In this document: in pieces, positions 42,775 through 51,681 of the stretch
Numbering within the stretch: the stretch's first letter is position 1
How the letters are laid out: each line of letters starts with the position of its first letter
Assembly (NCBI GenBank): GCA_964476835.1
Contig: CAYZCE010000003.1
Location: 1-64,000 of the forward strand
Length of the DNA: 64,000 bases
Direction of reading: 5' to 3'
DNA from: PALSA-926 sp964476835
GTDB lineage: Bacteria > Pseudomonadota > Alphaproteobacteria > Micavibrionales > UBA2020
Made by a program: the position numbers and the translations under genes
Notes under the pieces: model-generated
The model's database searches: none
Told to the model about the DNA's origin: nothing
The model's input: the letters and a program-made list of their open reading frames with translations, nothing else

Positions 42775-43893
42775 TTACTGCGACAGACGGCTGGCCGTGC
42801 CCACGACAACCCAGCGGCCGAGGCTGTCCTTGTCGATGACGGTGACCTTGCCGATGCCGCTCAGCATATCGCCGACCGCGACGGTCTTCAGCTCGTTCGA
42901 GTTGGGGGCGGAAACCCAGGCCATGCCGGGCTTGGCCGAGCGCAGCACCCAGGCAGGTGCAGCGGCCGCATGCGCGGCGGTCGCGGCGGCGTGATGTTGC
43001 GGCTTTTTCGCGGCGGTTTTCTTCTTCGCCGGCGCTTTTTCCTTCACAGGCGCGGCGGCAACGGGTTTCGCCTTCGATTGCTCAAGCGCGTCGATGCGGT
43101 TTTGCAGTGCGCCGATATCATCCTTGGTCGCAAGCTTCGCCTGCAGCGCGTTCAGCGTCTCTTCAAGGTTGCCGAGGCGCTTGTCGATGCCGTCGATCTT
43201 GTCCTTGTCGTCGGGAGACAAGGCAGCGGCAGGCGCTTCCGTCTTGGCGGGCGCAGGCAGTGCAGCAGCGTCTTTCGTTTCCGCTGCAGGCGCCGGCATG
43301 TCCATCGTTGCAGGCGGCGCAGGTGCGGCGCTATCAGGGACGATTTCAGCTTGCGCGGGCGCAGCTGCGGCAGGCTGTTGCGCATCGGCTGCGGCGGTCT
43401 GCGCCGCTTTTTGTCCCTTGGTCGCGGGCGCGTCGAAATCGAGCACGTCGTCGGACGATGCAGCGGCCGCAGGCGCCTTCGCGGCGACAGGTGCGGGCAG
43501 CATGTCCATGTCCGTCGTGGCCTTCGGCGCTTCAGGCTCGGCGGCTGTGGTATCCGCGGGCTTGGCGAGAGGTTGCGCGGTGTCCGCAGGCATCGGCGCC
43601 GGCGTTTGCGCGGCTTGCTGTTGTTGCTGCGGTTGCGGCGCGGGCTGCTGGTTGCCCGGGTGCGGGCGCAGGACGAAGAAGCCGATCGCGCCGGCGGCGA
43701 TGACGCCGACGACGGCCTTGAACATCAGGCCGGAGCCGGGTTTCTTTGGCGGCGCTTCGCCGGTGTCGATGGCTTCGGCGTCGGTGGTCTCTTCCGTCAG
43801 CTCGTCGTCGGCGACGGGCTCGTCGCGGCGCGGCGCGGAAACGGAGTTTTGCTCAACGTCAAGTTCGGTGTCGAAATCGTCTTGATTGCTCAT
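42775..43893 (-). CDS. dotF: DotF/IcmG-like inner-membrane protein
   Basis: A 372-residue bitopic protein: acidic cytoplasmic N-terminus, membrane helix at about 55-75 (LMFKAVVGVIAAGAIGFFVL), a long Ala/Pro/Gln-rich periplasmic linker, a coiled-coil near residues 230-275 (DKIDGIDKRLGNLEETLNALQAKL) and a small C-terminal domain (about 310-372). This plan matches DotF/IcmG and TraP; the sequence itself diverges quickly, so gene order is the stronger evidence. Start overlaps the dotG stop (ATGA). The 227-base gap to the icmC-like gene is unusually AT-rich. Confidence 0.75.
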   Translation of the reverse strand: MSNQDDFDTELDVEQNSVSAPRRDEPVADDELTEETTDAEAIDTGEAPPKKPGSGLMFKAVVGVIAAGAIGFFVLRPHPGNQQPAPQPQQQQQAAQTPAPMPADTAQPLAKPADTTAAEPEAPKATTDMDMLPAPVAAKAPAAAASSDDVLDFDAPATKGQKAAQTAAADAQQPAAAAPAQAEIVPDSAAPAPPATMDMPAPAAETKDAAALPAPAKTEAPAAALSPDDKDKIDGIDKRLGNLEETLNALQAKLATKDDIGALQNRIDALEQSKAKPVAAAPVKEKAPAKKKTAAKKPQHHAAATAAHAAAAPAWVLRSAKPGMAWVSAPNSNELKTVAVGDMLSGIGKVTVIDKDSLGRWVVVGTASRLSQ

Positions 43894-45305
43894 TGTCCTG
43901 CGTCCGCTGTTGTGACTTGGTCGATGAAGAACATGCCCATCGTGGTGCCCTTGGCGATCTTGACGGTGACGGGGCGCTTGGCTTGCGTCTCGATCATGTC
44001 GCCGATGACTTTGGTGGATTCTTCCACGCCTTTATAAATGCTTTCCTTGGCGTCCGGCTTGGGCGAGGTTGCGACCTGACCGCCGCCCGAGGTTTGCGAC
44101 ACCTGCGAGCCCGTCTGGCTCATGGAGCTGCCGTAGCCTTCGATGAACTTGGCGGCCGCGGGCAGGACGATGCGCGTGAAGTAGTGGTGCTCCACGTCGG
44201 TCGCTTGGCCCGTCAGCTGCGTCTGTTCGTCCATCGCGATCGCGTTGACGTGATAACTGACGGTATCGAGCACGATGGTCTGGAACGTCAGCACCATGTA
44301 GTCGGCGAAGTCGCTCTTGACCTCGATCTTGCCGATGGCGCGGCCGCCTGCGAAGGGGCCCGACATGATCTGCACGAGCACGGGGCCCTGCAGGTCGGAA
44401 TTCAGTTCGTTGATCAGCTGGCCGTAGGCGATGGTGCCTGCGGGGATGATGGTCTTCTGCGCGATCTGGTCGATGTTCTGCGCGGCGGCGCAGGCGGAGC
44501 CGGTGCAGTCGCCAGGCATGACGCCGGCGGCGCCGGTCAGGCCGATCGCGCCGGGGGTGCCGCTGTAACCGGCGGCGAGGCCGTTGGCTTGCGCCTTCTT
44601 CTGCTCTTCCTCGTCCGTGATCTTTTGCTTGTACGGCGACACCACCGAGGTCAGCACCTTGATGTCGGCCTTTTCAGGCGTCTGCGCCGCGATGATCACG
44701 CGCATCTGTTCGGAGAGCGCCTTGGCGGCGTTGGGGTCGCGGTGGAATTCCGCCGGCTTGCGCACGGGCTGCACGACGGGAATTTCCGGCGGCGGGCTGC
44801 CGGCGGCTTGCGCGGGCGCTTCCTTCTCGACTTCCTGGCGGCGCGCTTCGGTGGCCTTGCGCCATTCGATGAGCGGATCGGTCTTGGGTTTTTCGGGCAT
44901 TTCCTCGACGTCGAGGCCGGCCTTCTTCATCGTGCCGGTCGGGGTCGGGATCGCGCTGCCGCCGGTCTTGGCGGCGACGTCGGCGGCTTTCTGGTTGTTG
45001 TCTTCGACCGCCTTTTTATAAGCGGGGTCGAGTTCCTGCTGGCCGGGCGCCTGCTTGGCGTCGGCGCCGTTGGCGAGGCGGATGACGGCCTTGCCGGTGT
45101 CCTCATGGCCGCCGAAGAACACGAAATAGCTGCCCGCCGCCAGCGCGACGCCGAGCACGATCGCCGCGACCTTGAGCATCGGGTTGTTGTCCCAGATCTC
45201 CTTCAGCGACGGCTTTCCGCCGCCGGGTGCGCCGTTGTCGCCACCGAGATCGCCGCCGTCATCGACATCGATGTCGAGATCCAGATCGTCGTCGTTATCG
45301 GCCAT
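43890..45305 (-). CDS. dotG: DotG/IcmE-like core protein (VirB10-type)
   Basis: Core channel component spanning the envelope. The 471-residue protein has an acidic N-terminus, one membrane helix (about 43-65), a disordered linker and a C-terminal VirB10/TrbI-like domain with IPAGTIAYGQLINELNSDLQGPVLVQI and GGRAIGKIEV, followed by TGQATDVEHHYFTRIVLPAAAKFIEGYGS. It is about half the length of Legionella DotG because the long repeat region is missing; IncI TraO is also short. It overlaps dotH by 11 bases and dotF by 4. Confidence 0.92.
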   Translation of the reverse strand: MADNDDDLDLDIDVDDGGDLGGDNGAPGGGKPSLKEIWDNNPMLKVAAIVLGVALAAGSYFVFFGGHEDTGKAVIRLANGADAKQAPGQQELDPAYKKAVEDNNQKAADVAAKTGGSAIPTPTGTMKKAGLDVEEMPEKPKTDPLIEWRKATEARRQEVEKEAPAQAAGSPPPEIPVVQPVRKPAEFHRDPNAAKALSEQMRVIIAAQTPEKADIKVLTSVVSPYKQKITDEEEQKKAQANGLAAGYSGTPGAIGLTGAAGVMPGDCTGSACAAAQNIDQIAQKTIIPAGTIAYGQLINELNSDLQGPVLVQIMSGPFAGGRAIGKIEVKSDFADYMVLTFQTIVLDTVSYHVNAIAMDEQTQLTGQATDVEHHYFTRIVLPAAAKFIEGYGSSMSQTGSQVSQTSGGGQVATSPKPDAKESIYKGVEESTKVIGDMIETQAKRPVTVKIAKGTTMGMFFIDQVTTADAGQ

Positions 45306-46569
45306 TGGTCACCTCGTCTTCGCCGGCGATATGCGCGCGCACCATGCGGCCCTCGTCGGAGAGCAGGATGACCGGCGCTTCGTTCATCGTATAGACGTTC
45401 ATGCCGTCGGCGGAAGAGACGCTCGCGTCCCACGACGGCGAGAGCAGCGTCAGCGGCGTGCGCAGATAAATATGGCCCGACAGGCGGAAAGCGGTGGTGC
45501 GACCGTCGACGCCCTCGATCTTCATCTTTTCGGCCTTGGGCGGCGGCACGCCGTCGAGCACCTGCACGAGGTTCTCGTCGCCGCCGACCGCGGCCTTGAG
45601 GCCGCCGTTCGCGATCAGCGGCGTCTTGGCCATCGGGCCTTGCTTGGGGATGCGCGCGTCAAAACGGTAATAGACTTCGTCGAGCCCGGTCTGCAGCGTG
45701 AAGGTGATCGGCGTGATGAGGTCGACGAGGCGGATCGAGATGTTGCCCATGCCGTGCGCGGTGAGCGGCGTGACGCGGATGACGTGGCCGCCTTCTTCAG
45801 GGCCGACGACGTCGAACTTGCCGGCCCAGCTGACGTCCTGGATCGGCCACGGCGCGCCGGTGGCGTCCAGCACGGTCAGCGTGGTGACGCGCGTCGGCGA
45901 GGTCTTGATGACGGGCGGCGCTTCGGAGGGGTCGAGCGAGATCGTCTCGACATGCACCTTGGGGTCGGGCACCGCGATCGGCGTCTCGGCGGCCTGGCGG
46001 CTGTCCTTGAAGGTGTCGAGCAGCTTGCGGATCTGATCGGGCTTCATCGGCATCAGCACCTTGAGCGCTTCGTTGAAGGTGTCTTCGTCGATCTTCTTTT
46101 TCTGCGCCTCGATGTCGGCTTCGGCGGCGGCTTGCGCCTCTTCCGGCGTCATCGGCGCCTGCGCCTGTCCGGAGAGCGCCTTGGCGGTGGCGGCCTGCGA
46201 CAGCGGCGATGCGGCGAGCGGCGATTTGCCGTCGACCGGCAAGTTCGCGGCGGGACCCAGCGGGCTGGCCGTCGTCTTCATGCCGAGCGGGCTTTCGTCG
46301 CTCTCGCCCGCGCTATCGTCGGCGGCATCCGCCTTATCGGCGAGCGGGGAGGCGTCGGGTGCAGGCGCTGCATCTTTCTTGTCGGCGACCTTGCTCGATT
46401 GTTGCGCTTGTCCGCGCGTGGCGGGCGCGTCGAAATCGTCGTCGCGCGCGGCTTCGGCTTTTTGCTTGAAGGCCTCGACCTGGCTGTCGAAATCCGCGGC
46501 ATCCTGCGCGCGCGCGGGCGCCGCGGCTAACAGCGCCGCAGCGACGAAAATCAGGAATGGGCGTTTCAT
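45295..46569 (-). CDS. dotH: DotH/IcmK-like outer-membrane core protein
   Basis: A 424-residue exported protein with signal peptide (MKRPFLIFVAAALLAAAPARA), a low-complexity region rich in Ala, Ser and Lys, then the conserved DotH domain: FNEALKVLMPMKPDQIRKLLD, PPVIKTSPTRVTTLTVLDATG, WPIQDVSWAG and ITPITFTLQTGLDEVYYRFD. DotH/IcmK/TraN forms the outer-membrane ring with DotC and DotD in Legionella. Three in-frame ATGs precede; 46569 puts the signal peptide at the N-terminus, but none has a good ribosome-binding site. The 3' end overlaps dotG. Confidence 0.92.
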   Translation of the reverse strand: MKRPFLIFVAAALLAAAPARAQDAADFDSQVEAFKQKAEAARDDDFDAPATRGQAQQSSKVADKKDAAPAPDASPLADKADAADDSAGESDESPLGMKTTASPLGPAANLPVDGKSPLAASPLSQAATAKALSGQAQAPMTPEEAQAAAEADIEAQKKKIDEDTFNEALKVLMPMKPDQIRKLLDTFKDSRQAAETPIAVPDPKVHVETISLDPSEAPPVIKTSPTRVTTLTVLDATGAPWPIQDVSWAGKFDVVGPEEGGHVIRVTPLTAHGMGNISIRLVDLITPITFTLQTGLDEVYYRFDARIPKQGPMAKTPLIANGGLKAAVGGDENLVQVLDGVPPPKAEKMKIEGVDGRTTAFRLSGHIYLRTPLTLLSPSWDASVSSADGMNVYTMNEAPVILLSDEGRMVRAHIAGEDEVTNGR

Positions 46570-46627
46570 AAATTCAATCATCGACACAGTCATTTATACC
46601 CATAGCGGCGCAAAAACACACGGCTTT

Positions 46628-47278
46628 TTAATAGACATACCACTCCGCAATGCCGATGGCGGCGGGGTTGTCGGCGGTCGGCACCTGTTCGAGCACCACA
46701 TGCACCGCCTTGGTCGAGACCGTCTTGACCGCGCCCGAGCGGAAGGTGATCAGCATCGTCTGGTCGAAGGCCCAGCGGTAGCGGCCCTTGTCGAGGCCTT
46801 CCCATGTCTGCGTCGGCTCGCCCTGCGGCACTGAGGTGACGATCTGCTGCGCCGAGATGATGTTGTCGACGAGGTGCGAGTCGATCATCGCCTTCCGGAA
46901 ACTCTTCCAGCCGTCGGCGGTGAAGTTACGCTGCGAGAGGTCAAAACGTTGATCGATATCGTTAAATCCGAAGGTCAAAATCTGCGTCACAGCCTGCGAC
47001 ACCCACTGCGCCATCGCCGTCCTTCCCATATTAGGCAGCGGCAGGCCGACCATGCGCATGTGGCGGCCCTCGACGGTCTCGGCGAAATAGTTGTCCGTGC
47101 GCTGCACCGTCTTCACATAAAGGGTGAGTAGCACGACGAGGCCGGCGATGATGATGATCTGGATATTGGAAATCCAGACCAGCATGTAGAACCCGTCGCG
47201 GAAAGTTTCGTTGCGCTGCCATTCGGGATGCAGCGGCACGCTCTTCCGCGCCGGCGTTACATCTGGGTTGCGATCCAT
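46628..47278 (-). CDS. DotI/IcmL-like protein, copy 2
   Basis: A 216-residue bitopic inner-membrane protein with one helix (about 31-54, YMLVWISNIQIIIIAGLVVLLTLYV) and a VirB8/NTF2-like periplasmic domain; LPNMGRTAMAQWVSQAVTQILTFGFND and ENPAAIGIAEWYV-like ending mark the IcmL family. It shares the architecture and many residues with the upstream copy, from which it is translationally coupled by a 22-base overlap. In Legionella DotI and a shorter DotJ form an inner-membrane complex; here both copies are full length, so both could be DotI-type. Confidence 0.88.
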   Translation of the reverse strand: MDRNPDVTPARKSVPLHPEWQRNETFRDGFYMLVWISNIQIIIIAGLVVLLTLYVKTVQRTDNYFAETVEGRHMRMVGLPLPNMGRTAMAQWVSQAVTQILTFGFNDIDQRFDLSQRNFTADGWKSFRKAMIDSHLVDNIISAQQIVTSVPQGEPTQTWEGLDKGRYRWAFDQTMLITFRSGAVKTVSTKAVHVVLEQVPTADNPAAIGIAEWYVY

Positions 47279-48063
47279 TGCTCGATGCCCACTCCGTTGG
47301 GGTTTTCCAGCGACGGCACGCGGTCGATGACGAGGCGCACAGCCAGGTTGTCGTTACGCGTCGCCGTGCCTGCCTGGTAGGTGACCGCGAGCGGGAAATC
47401 CACGACCCAGCGGTAGCGCCCGTTGAAGACGCCTTCCTGCACGAGCACCGGCGCGCTGGACGGTTGCGCCGTCACGACCTGCCGGTTCGTCTCGATCGAT
47501 TCGATGATGCGCGACTTCTGCAGCGCGTCGGTGAAATTCTCCCAGCCGTGGCGCGTGAAGTTGCGCGAGGCCTGCTGCATGCGGCGCTGGTAGTCGTGGA
47601 AACCGAAGGTCATGACTTCCGTCGCCGATTGCGCGGCCCACGACATCAGCGCAGCCGTGCCCATATTGGGCTGATCCAGCGGCACCAGCTGCATGATGCG
47701 GCCGTCAGCGGTGGTTGCGAAATAATGGTCCTGCGGCTTGGTCGCGTTGGTATAGACGATGAAGGTGAGGATGAGCGCGACGATGATGACCGCCTCCGCG
47801 ATCGCCACGCGCAGCATGTTGCGGAAGCCGTCGCGGTAGAATTCGTTGCGCACGACGACGGTCGCGAGCGGGCCGGGCGGCATCGCTTTCGTCGTGCCGG
47901 GTACCGCAGGTGCGGCTGCGGCGGTTACCGCGGGCCTTGCGGCAGCCGGTTTCGCCGCCGGCGCTGCGGCTGCCGGCTTCTTGCCGCCGCCGAGCACGGC
48001 GGTCAGTATTTTATAAAGTGCGTTGTCCGGCACTGCGGACGGCTCTTTGTCGGTTTCGGCCAT
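47257..48063 (-). CDS. DotI/IcmL-like protein, copy 1
   Basis: A 268-residue bitopic protein. An Ala/Pro/Lys-rich cytoplasmic N-terminal extension (about 1-70), absent in the neighbouring copy, precedes a membrane helix (AIAEAVIIVALILTFIVYTN) and an IcmL-type periplasmic domain (LDQPNMGTAALMSWAAQSATEVMTFGFHDYQRRM; VPSLENPNGVGIEQWIA). It is first in the second half of the dot operon, facing flgK across a 183-base gap that must contain its promoter. Confidence 0.88.
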   Translation of the reverse strand: MAETDKEPSAVPDNALYKILTAVLGGGKKPAAAAPAAKPAAARPAVTAAAAPAVPGTTKAMPPGPLATVVVRNEFYRDGFRNMLRVAIAEAVIIVALILTFIVYTNATKPQDHYFATTADGRIMQLVPLDQPNMGTAALMSWAAQSATEVMTFGFHDYQRRMQQASRNFTRHGWENFTDALQKSRIIESIETNRQVVTAQPSSAPVLVQEGVFNGRYRWVVDFPLAVTYQAGTATRNDNLAVRLVIDRVPSLENPNGVGIEQWIATQM

Positions 48064-48170
48064 GACAGGTCCCCCTCAAGTCCAAACACTATTATATAAG
48101 ATAGCATTCAATCGTTAACTGTTTAAGAACTATATACATTTTGTGCATTACATAAGGGGGTTGCAGGTTC

Positions 48171-48186
48171 TGGCACGGCTCTTGCT
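48171..48186 (+). promoter_or_regulatory. Sigma-54 promoter of flgK-flgL
   Basis: TGGCAC-GGCTC-TTGCT with GG and GC exactly ten bases apart, matching the -24/-12 consensus TGGCAC-N5-TTGCW. It lies about 60 bases before flgK on the plus strand. Sigma-54 control of hook-associated genes is known from Caulobacter and others. An activator site was not identified. Confidence 0.85.
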
Positions 48187-48246
48187 AGAAGACGGGAGGA
48201 AAAGACTGTTTAGGGCGGATCCGTCCGCCAAGGGAGGCATAGAGCC

Positions 48247-50646
48247 GTGACATTATCGATTGATTCAGCCGTCTTGGGCCTCCGGGTCGCGCAACAGGCG
48301 CTCGATACGGTGTCGAAGAACATCTCGAACGCCTCGACCGCCGGCTATACCCGGAAAATTCTGCAGCAGGAGAACCTGATCATTGCCGGACAGGGCGTGG
48401 GCGCGCGCGCACTGCCCGAAACCCGCAACGTCAACGCCGCCCTGATCGCCGACCTGAACAAGCAGACCAGCGTTTCCGCCGGTTATGACGTGCAGGTCAA
48501 ATACCTGCAGCGCATCCAGGATTTCCACGGCGCGTCGGATTCGACGCAGTCGCTGTCGGCGCAGGTGACGGCGCTGGCTTCGGCCTTCACCGACCTCTCG
48601 TCGTCGCCGAGCGATCCCGGCCTCATGGCCTCGACGGTCAGCGCGGCACAGCAGCTGGCGGGCGGCATCAACAATTTCTCGACTCTCCTGAGCCAGATGC
48701 GCGGCGACACGGAGTCCGACATCTCCACCGCCGTCAATACCGTCAACCAGGCGCTCACCACCATCGCGACGCTGAACCAGAGCATCACGCACCTGGCTGC
48801 GACCGGCCAGAGCACTGCCGACCTCGAGGACCAGCGCGACACCGCCGTCAACACCGTTGCGCAGTATCTCAACACCTCCACCTACAAGAACGGCGACACG
48901 CTGATCGTCATCACCAAGCAGGGACAGGTGCTGGCAGATACCGCGGCGCACAAGCTTTACTTCAACCAAAGCACGATGCAGCCGGACAGCTATTATCCGG
49001 GCGGCGGCCTCGACGGCCTGCACATCGGCAGCGAGACGGGCACCGACATCGCGCAGACCGACATGGGCGGGCAGCTGGGCGCCTTGTTCAACTTGCGCGA
49101 CAGTGCGCTGCCGCAATACCAGGCGCAGCTCGACGAATTCTCGCAGCAGCTGGCGGAGCGTTTCAGCAACGAAGGCCTCAAGCTTTTCGTCGGCGCCAAC
49201 AACCAGGTGCCGCCGGACGACCCCACCGCTTCATCGCCGACCGGCTATAACGGTTTCTCCGGCCAGATCAGGGTCAACCCCGCCATCGTCTCCGACCCTA
49301 ACCTGCTGCGCAACGGCACCAACGGCGGCACCGAACTTTCCGGCTCCAACGAAGTCATCCGCCGCGTCGCGCAGTTCGCCTTCGGCGCGTACAAGGCGCA
49401 GCAGGCGCTGGGCACGCGCAACATCAACTTCCCGACGGCGGCGACCGTGCCCGTCAACAGCACGGTGCCGCTCACGCAAGGCGTTGCCGGCACCGTCGAC
49501 CTGTCGGCCTATACGGCCGGCGCGCCCGGAACTTTCACCATCGCGCTGGGCGCAGGTGCACCGCAAACCGTTACGGTGCAGGCAGGCGATAGCGCCACCG
49601 ACATCGCGGCCAAGATCAACGCGGCCTGCGGTTCCACCGTCGCCACCTTCGACGGCACGCACCTGTCGCTCAATTCGGGCGGCGCCATCACGCTGGCCGA
49701 CGGCACCTTTGCCTTGTCCGGCCTCGACCTTGCCACCGGCACCACGACGCCGCTGCTGCCCGTCGCGCCGCGCAACACGGTTGCGGGCAGCGTCAACCTC
49801 TCTTCCTACGCGACGCTCGACCAGGTGCCGACGGCCGGCACCCAGCTGCCCGGCACCTTCACGCTCACGATCGGCGGCGTGCCGAAGACCATCACGGTGA
49901 ATGCGGCTGACACGCCGGCCACCCTTGTGTCCAGCATCAACACGGCTTTCGGCTATACGGTCGCCTCCATCAACAGCGCGGGCGCGCTCAGCCTGAGCTC
50001 CACCAGCGACATCGGCGTTGCGGCCGGCAGCATCAACGCGGCGGGCGTTTCCGCGCTGGGCCTGACGGTCGGCACGAAGGCGCAGCCGGCGGCTAGCTTC
50101 CAGGTGCAGGTCGGCACGCGTTCCGCCGTCACGATCACGATTGCCCCGGGCGATACGACCGCGACCTTGCTCAATAAGCTCAACACCACCGTGCCCGGCC
50201 TGGCGGCGACGCTCAACGCGTCGGGACAGCTGCTGCTGCAGCCGACCGAGGGTGGCGACATCTCGATCACTGACGGCACGGGTTCGCCGCTGTCGGCGCT
50301 GGGCATGTCGGTCTCCAACGTCGCGCAGGACCCGTTCCCGCAGACCGGCCTCGGCCCGTCCGGCACGCTGTCGAGCGGCCTGCTGGCCAACAGCACGCTG
50401 CAGGACTTCATCAGCAACATCATCTCGACGCAGGGCGAGCAGTACAATGTCGCCGATAACGGCCAGGCGCAGGAAAGCTCGTTCCTGCAGACGCTGCAGA
50501 CGCGCAATTCGAACACGTCCGGCGTCAACATCGACCAGGAAATGTCCGACCTGATCCGCATCCAGTCCGCCTACAGCGCGGCGGCGAAAATGATTTCAGC
50601 GGCGCAGCAGATCTTCGACGAACTGCTGAACGCCATCAACCGTTGA
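48247..50646 (+). CDS. flgK: Flagellar hook-associated protein 1 with repeat insert
   Basis: Forms the hook-filament junction. The 799-residue protein has the FlgK N-terminus (IDSAVLGLRVAQQALDTVSKNISNASTAGYTRK) and C-terminus (SGVNIDQEMSDLIRIQSAYSAAAKMISAAQQIFDELLNAIN). Residues about 415-690 carry three tandem flagellin-IN-type modules: GTFTIALGAGAPQTVTVQ near 427, GTFTLTIGGVPKTITVN near 530 and ASFQVQVGTRSAVTITI near 615. The protein is longer than the typical FlgK of about 550 residues because of these. GTG 48247 follows AGGGAGG. It has a sigma-54 promoter and is followed by flgL after 15 bases. Confidence 0.93.
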   Translation: MTLSIDSAVLGLRVAQQALDTVSKNISNASTAGYTRKILQQENLIIAGQGVGARALPETRNVNAALIADLNKQTSVSAGYDVQVKYLQRIQDFHGASDSTQSLSAQVTALASAFTDLSSSPSDPGLMASTVSAAQQLAGGINNFSTLLSQMRGDTESDISTAVNTVNQALTTIATLNQSITHLAATGQSTADLEDQRDTAVNTVAQYLNTSTYKNGDTLIVITKQGQVLADTAAHKLYFNQSTMQPDSYYPGGGLDGLHIGSETGTDIAQTDMGGQLGALFNLRDSALPQYQAQLDEFSQQLAERFSNEGLKLFVGANNQVPPDDPTASSPTGYNGFSGQIRVNPAIVSDPNLLRNGTNGGTELSGSNEVIRRVAQFAFGAYKAQQALGTRNINFPTAATVPVNSTVPLTQGVAGTVDLSAYTAGAPGTFTIALGAGAPQTVTVQAGDSATDIAAKINAACGSTVATFDGTHLSLNSGGAITLADGTFALSGLDLATGTTTPLLPVAPRNTVAGSVNLSSYATLDQVPTAGTQLPGTFTLTIGGVPKTITVNAADTPATLVSSINTAFGYTVASINSAGALSLSSTSDIGVAAGSINAAGVSALGLTVGTKAQPAASFQVQVGTRSAVTITIAPGDTTATLLNKLNTTVPGLAATLNASGQLLLQPTEGGDISITDGTGSPLSALGMSVSNVAQDPFPQTGLGPSGTLSSGLLANSTLQDFISNIISTQGEQYNVADNGQAQESSFLQTLQTRNSNTSGVNIDQEMSDLIRIQSAYSAAAKMISAAQQIFDELLNAINR

Positions 50647-50661
50647 TAGGAGGAATACCTC

Positions 50662-51675
50662 ATGACGATCAATAACAACGTCTCTTTCCTGGCGCAGAGC
50701 ACCGTGCAGTCGGCCCGATTGTCCGACCTGCGCGCCACCTTCGACGAGCTGCAGCGGCAGGTCACGACGCAGAAGAAATCGGAAAACTACGCCGGCCTTG
50801 GCACGGACGCCACCAACGTGCAGCGCCTGCACAACATGAAGTCGCTGACCGACAGCTACCTCAAGAACATGACCAGCGTCTCCAACCGCATGAGCCTGAT
50901 GAGCTCGACGATGACGCAGATCTCCGACCAGGCCAAGTCGCTGGTCAGCACGGTCAACAACATGGGCGGCGCAACCAATATCGGCACGATCAACCAAGTC
51001 GCCCAGCAGGCGCTCGATTTCATCGCCGACATGACCAACCAGCAGCTCGACGGCCGCTACCTTTTCGCAGGCTCGGATTCCGGCACGCCGCCTTATACCA
51101 ACGTCGCCACCGCCAAGCAGAACATGAGCCAGCAGGTCACGCAGTGGCTCTCGGGCGCCAGCTCGACAACCGCGTTCCTCTCCAACACGGACGGCATGTC
51201 GGCGACCAACCTCGGCCTGTCGTCCGGCCTTGCGACGTCCGGCGCCGTGACGGCGCGCATCTCGCAGAACATGGACGTCGACTACACGGTCAAGGCGGAC
51301 GACCCGGCGTTTCAGGACATCATCAACGCCTGCGCCTTCCTCGCCAACCTCAAGCAGCCGGATGCGGCCAACGGCGACGTGGCGACGACGACCGATTTCA
51401 ACACGGCCGTCCAGCACGCGGTCGACCTTTTGAACAAGGGCATGCAGGCGATGGACGGCGCCAACCAATCCTTGAGCAGCAAGTTCGCGCTCATCGGCAC
51501 GATCAAGGACCAGACGACCAGCGACAACGCGCTCCTGCAGACGCAGATCGACGGCATCGAGAACATCGACCCCAATACCGCGATCATCAACCTGCAGTCG
51601 CTGGAAAACCAGCTGACGGCGTCCTATCAGGTCACCAATATCGTCGGAAAGCTGTCGCTGACCAACTTCATGTAA
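50662..51675 (+). CDS. flgL: Flagellar hook-associated protein 3
   Basis: Hook-filament junction partner of FlgK. The 337-residue protein has a flagellin-like N-terminal helix pair (QSARLSDLRATFDELQRQVTTQKKSENYAGLG) and C-terminal helix (TAIINLQSLENQLTASYQVTNIVGKLSLTNFM). Length is normal. It follows flgK in the usual order with the RBS AGGAGG-like at 50649. Its stop is six bases from the converging RNase J-like gene, with no terminator between. Confidence 0.93.
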   Translation: MTINNNVSFLAQSTVQSARLSDLRATFDELQRQVTTQKKSENYAGLGTDATNVQRLHNMKSLTDSYLKNMTSVSNRMSLMSSTMTQISDQAKSLVSTVNNMGGATNIGTINQVAQQALDFIADMTNQQLDGRYLFAGSDSGTPPYTNVATAKQNMSQQVTQWLSGASSTTAFLSNTDGMSATNLGLSSGLATSGAVTARISQNMDVDYTVKADDPAFQDIINACAFLANLKQPDAANGDVATTTDFNTAVQHAVDLLNKGMQAMDGANQSLSSKFALIGTIKDQTTSDNALLQTQIDGIENIDPNTAIINLQSLENQLTASYQVTNIVGKLSLTNFM

Positions 51676-51681
51676 GGGAAA

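Noticed and set aside
43746..46530. Long plus-strand frames opposite dotG and dotH
   Set aside because: They are shadows of the conserved minus-strand core genes and have no conserved domain.
48571..51468. Frameshift or broken gene in flgK/flgL
   Set aside because: Both frames run uninterrupted with normal N- and C-termini; the extra length of FlgK is due to repeats.
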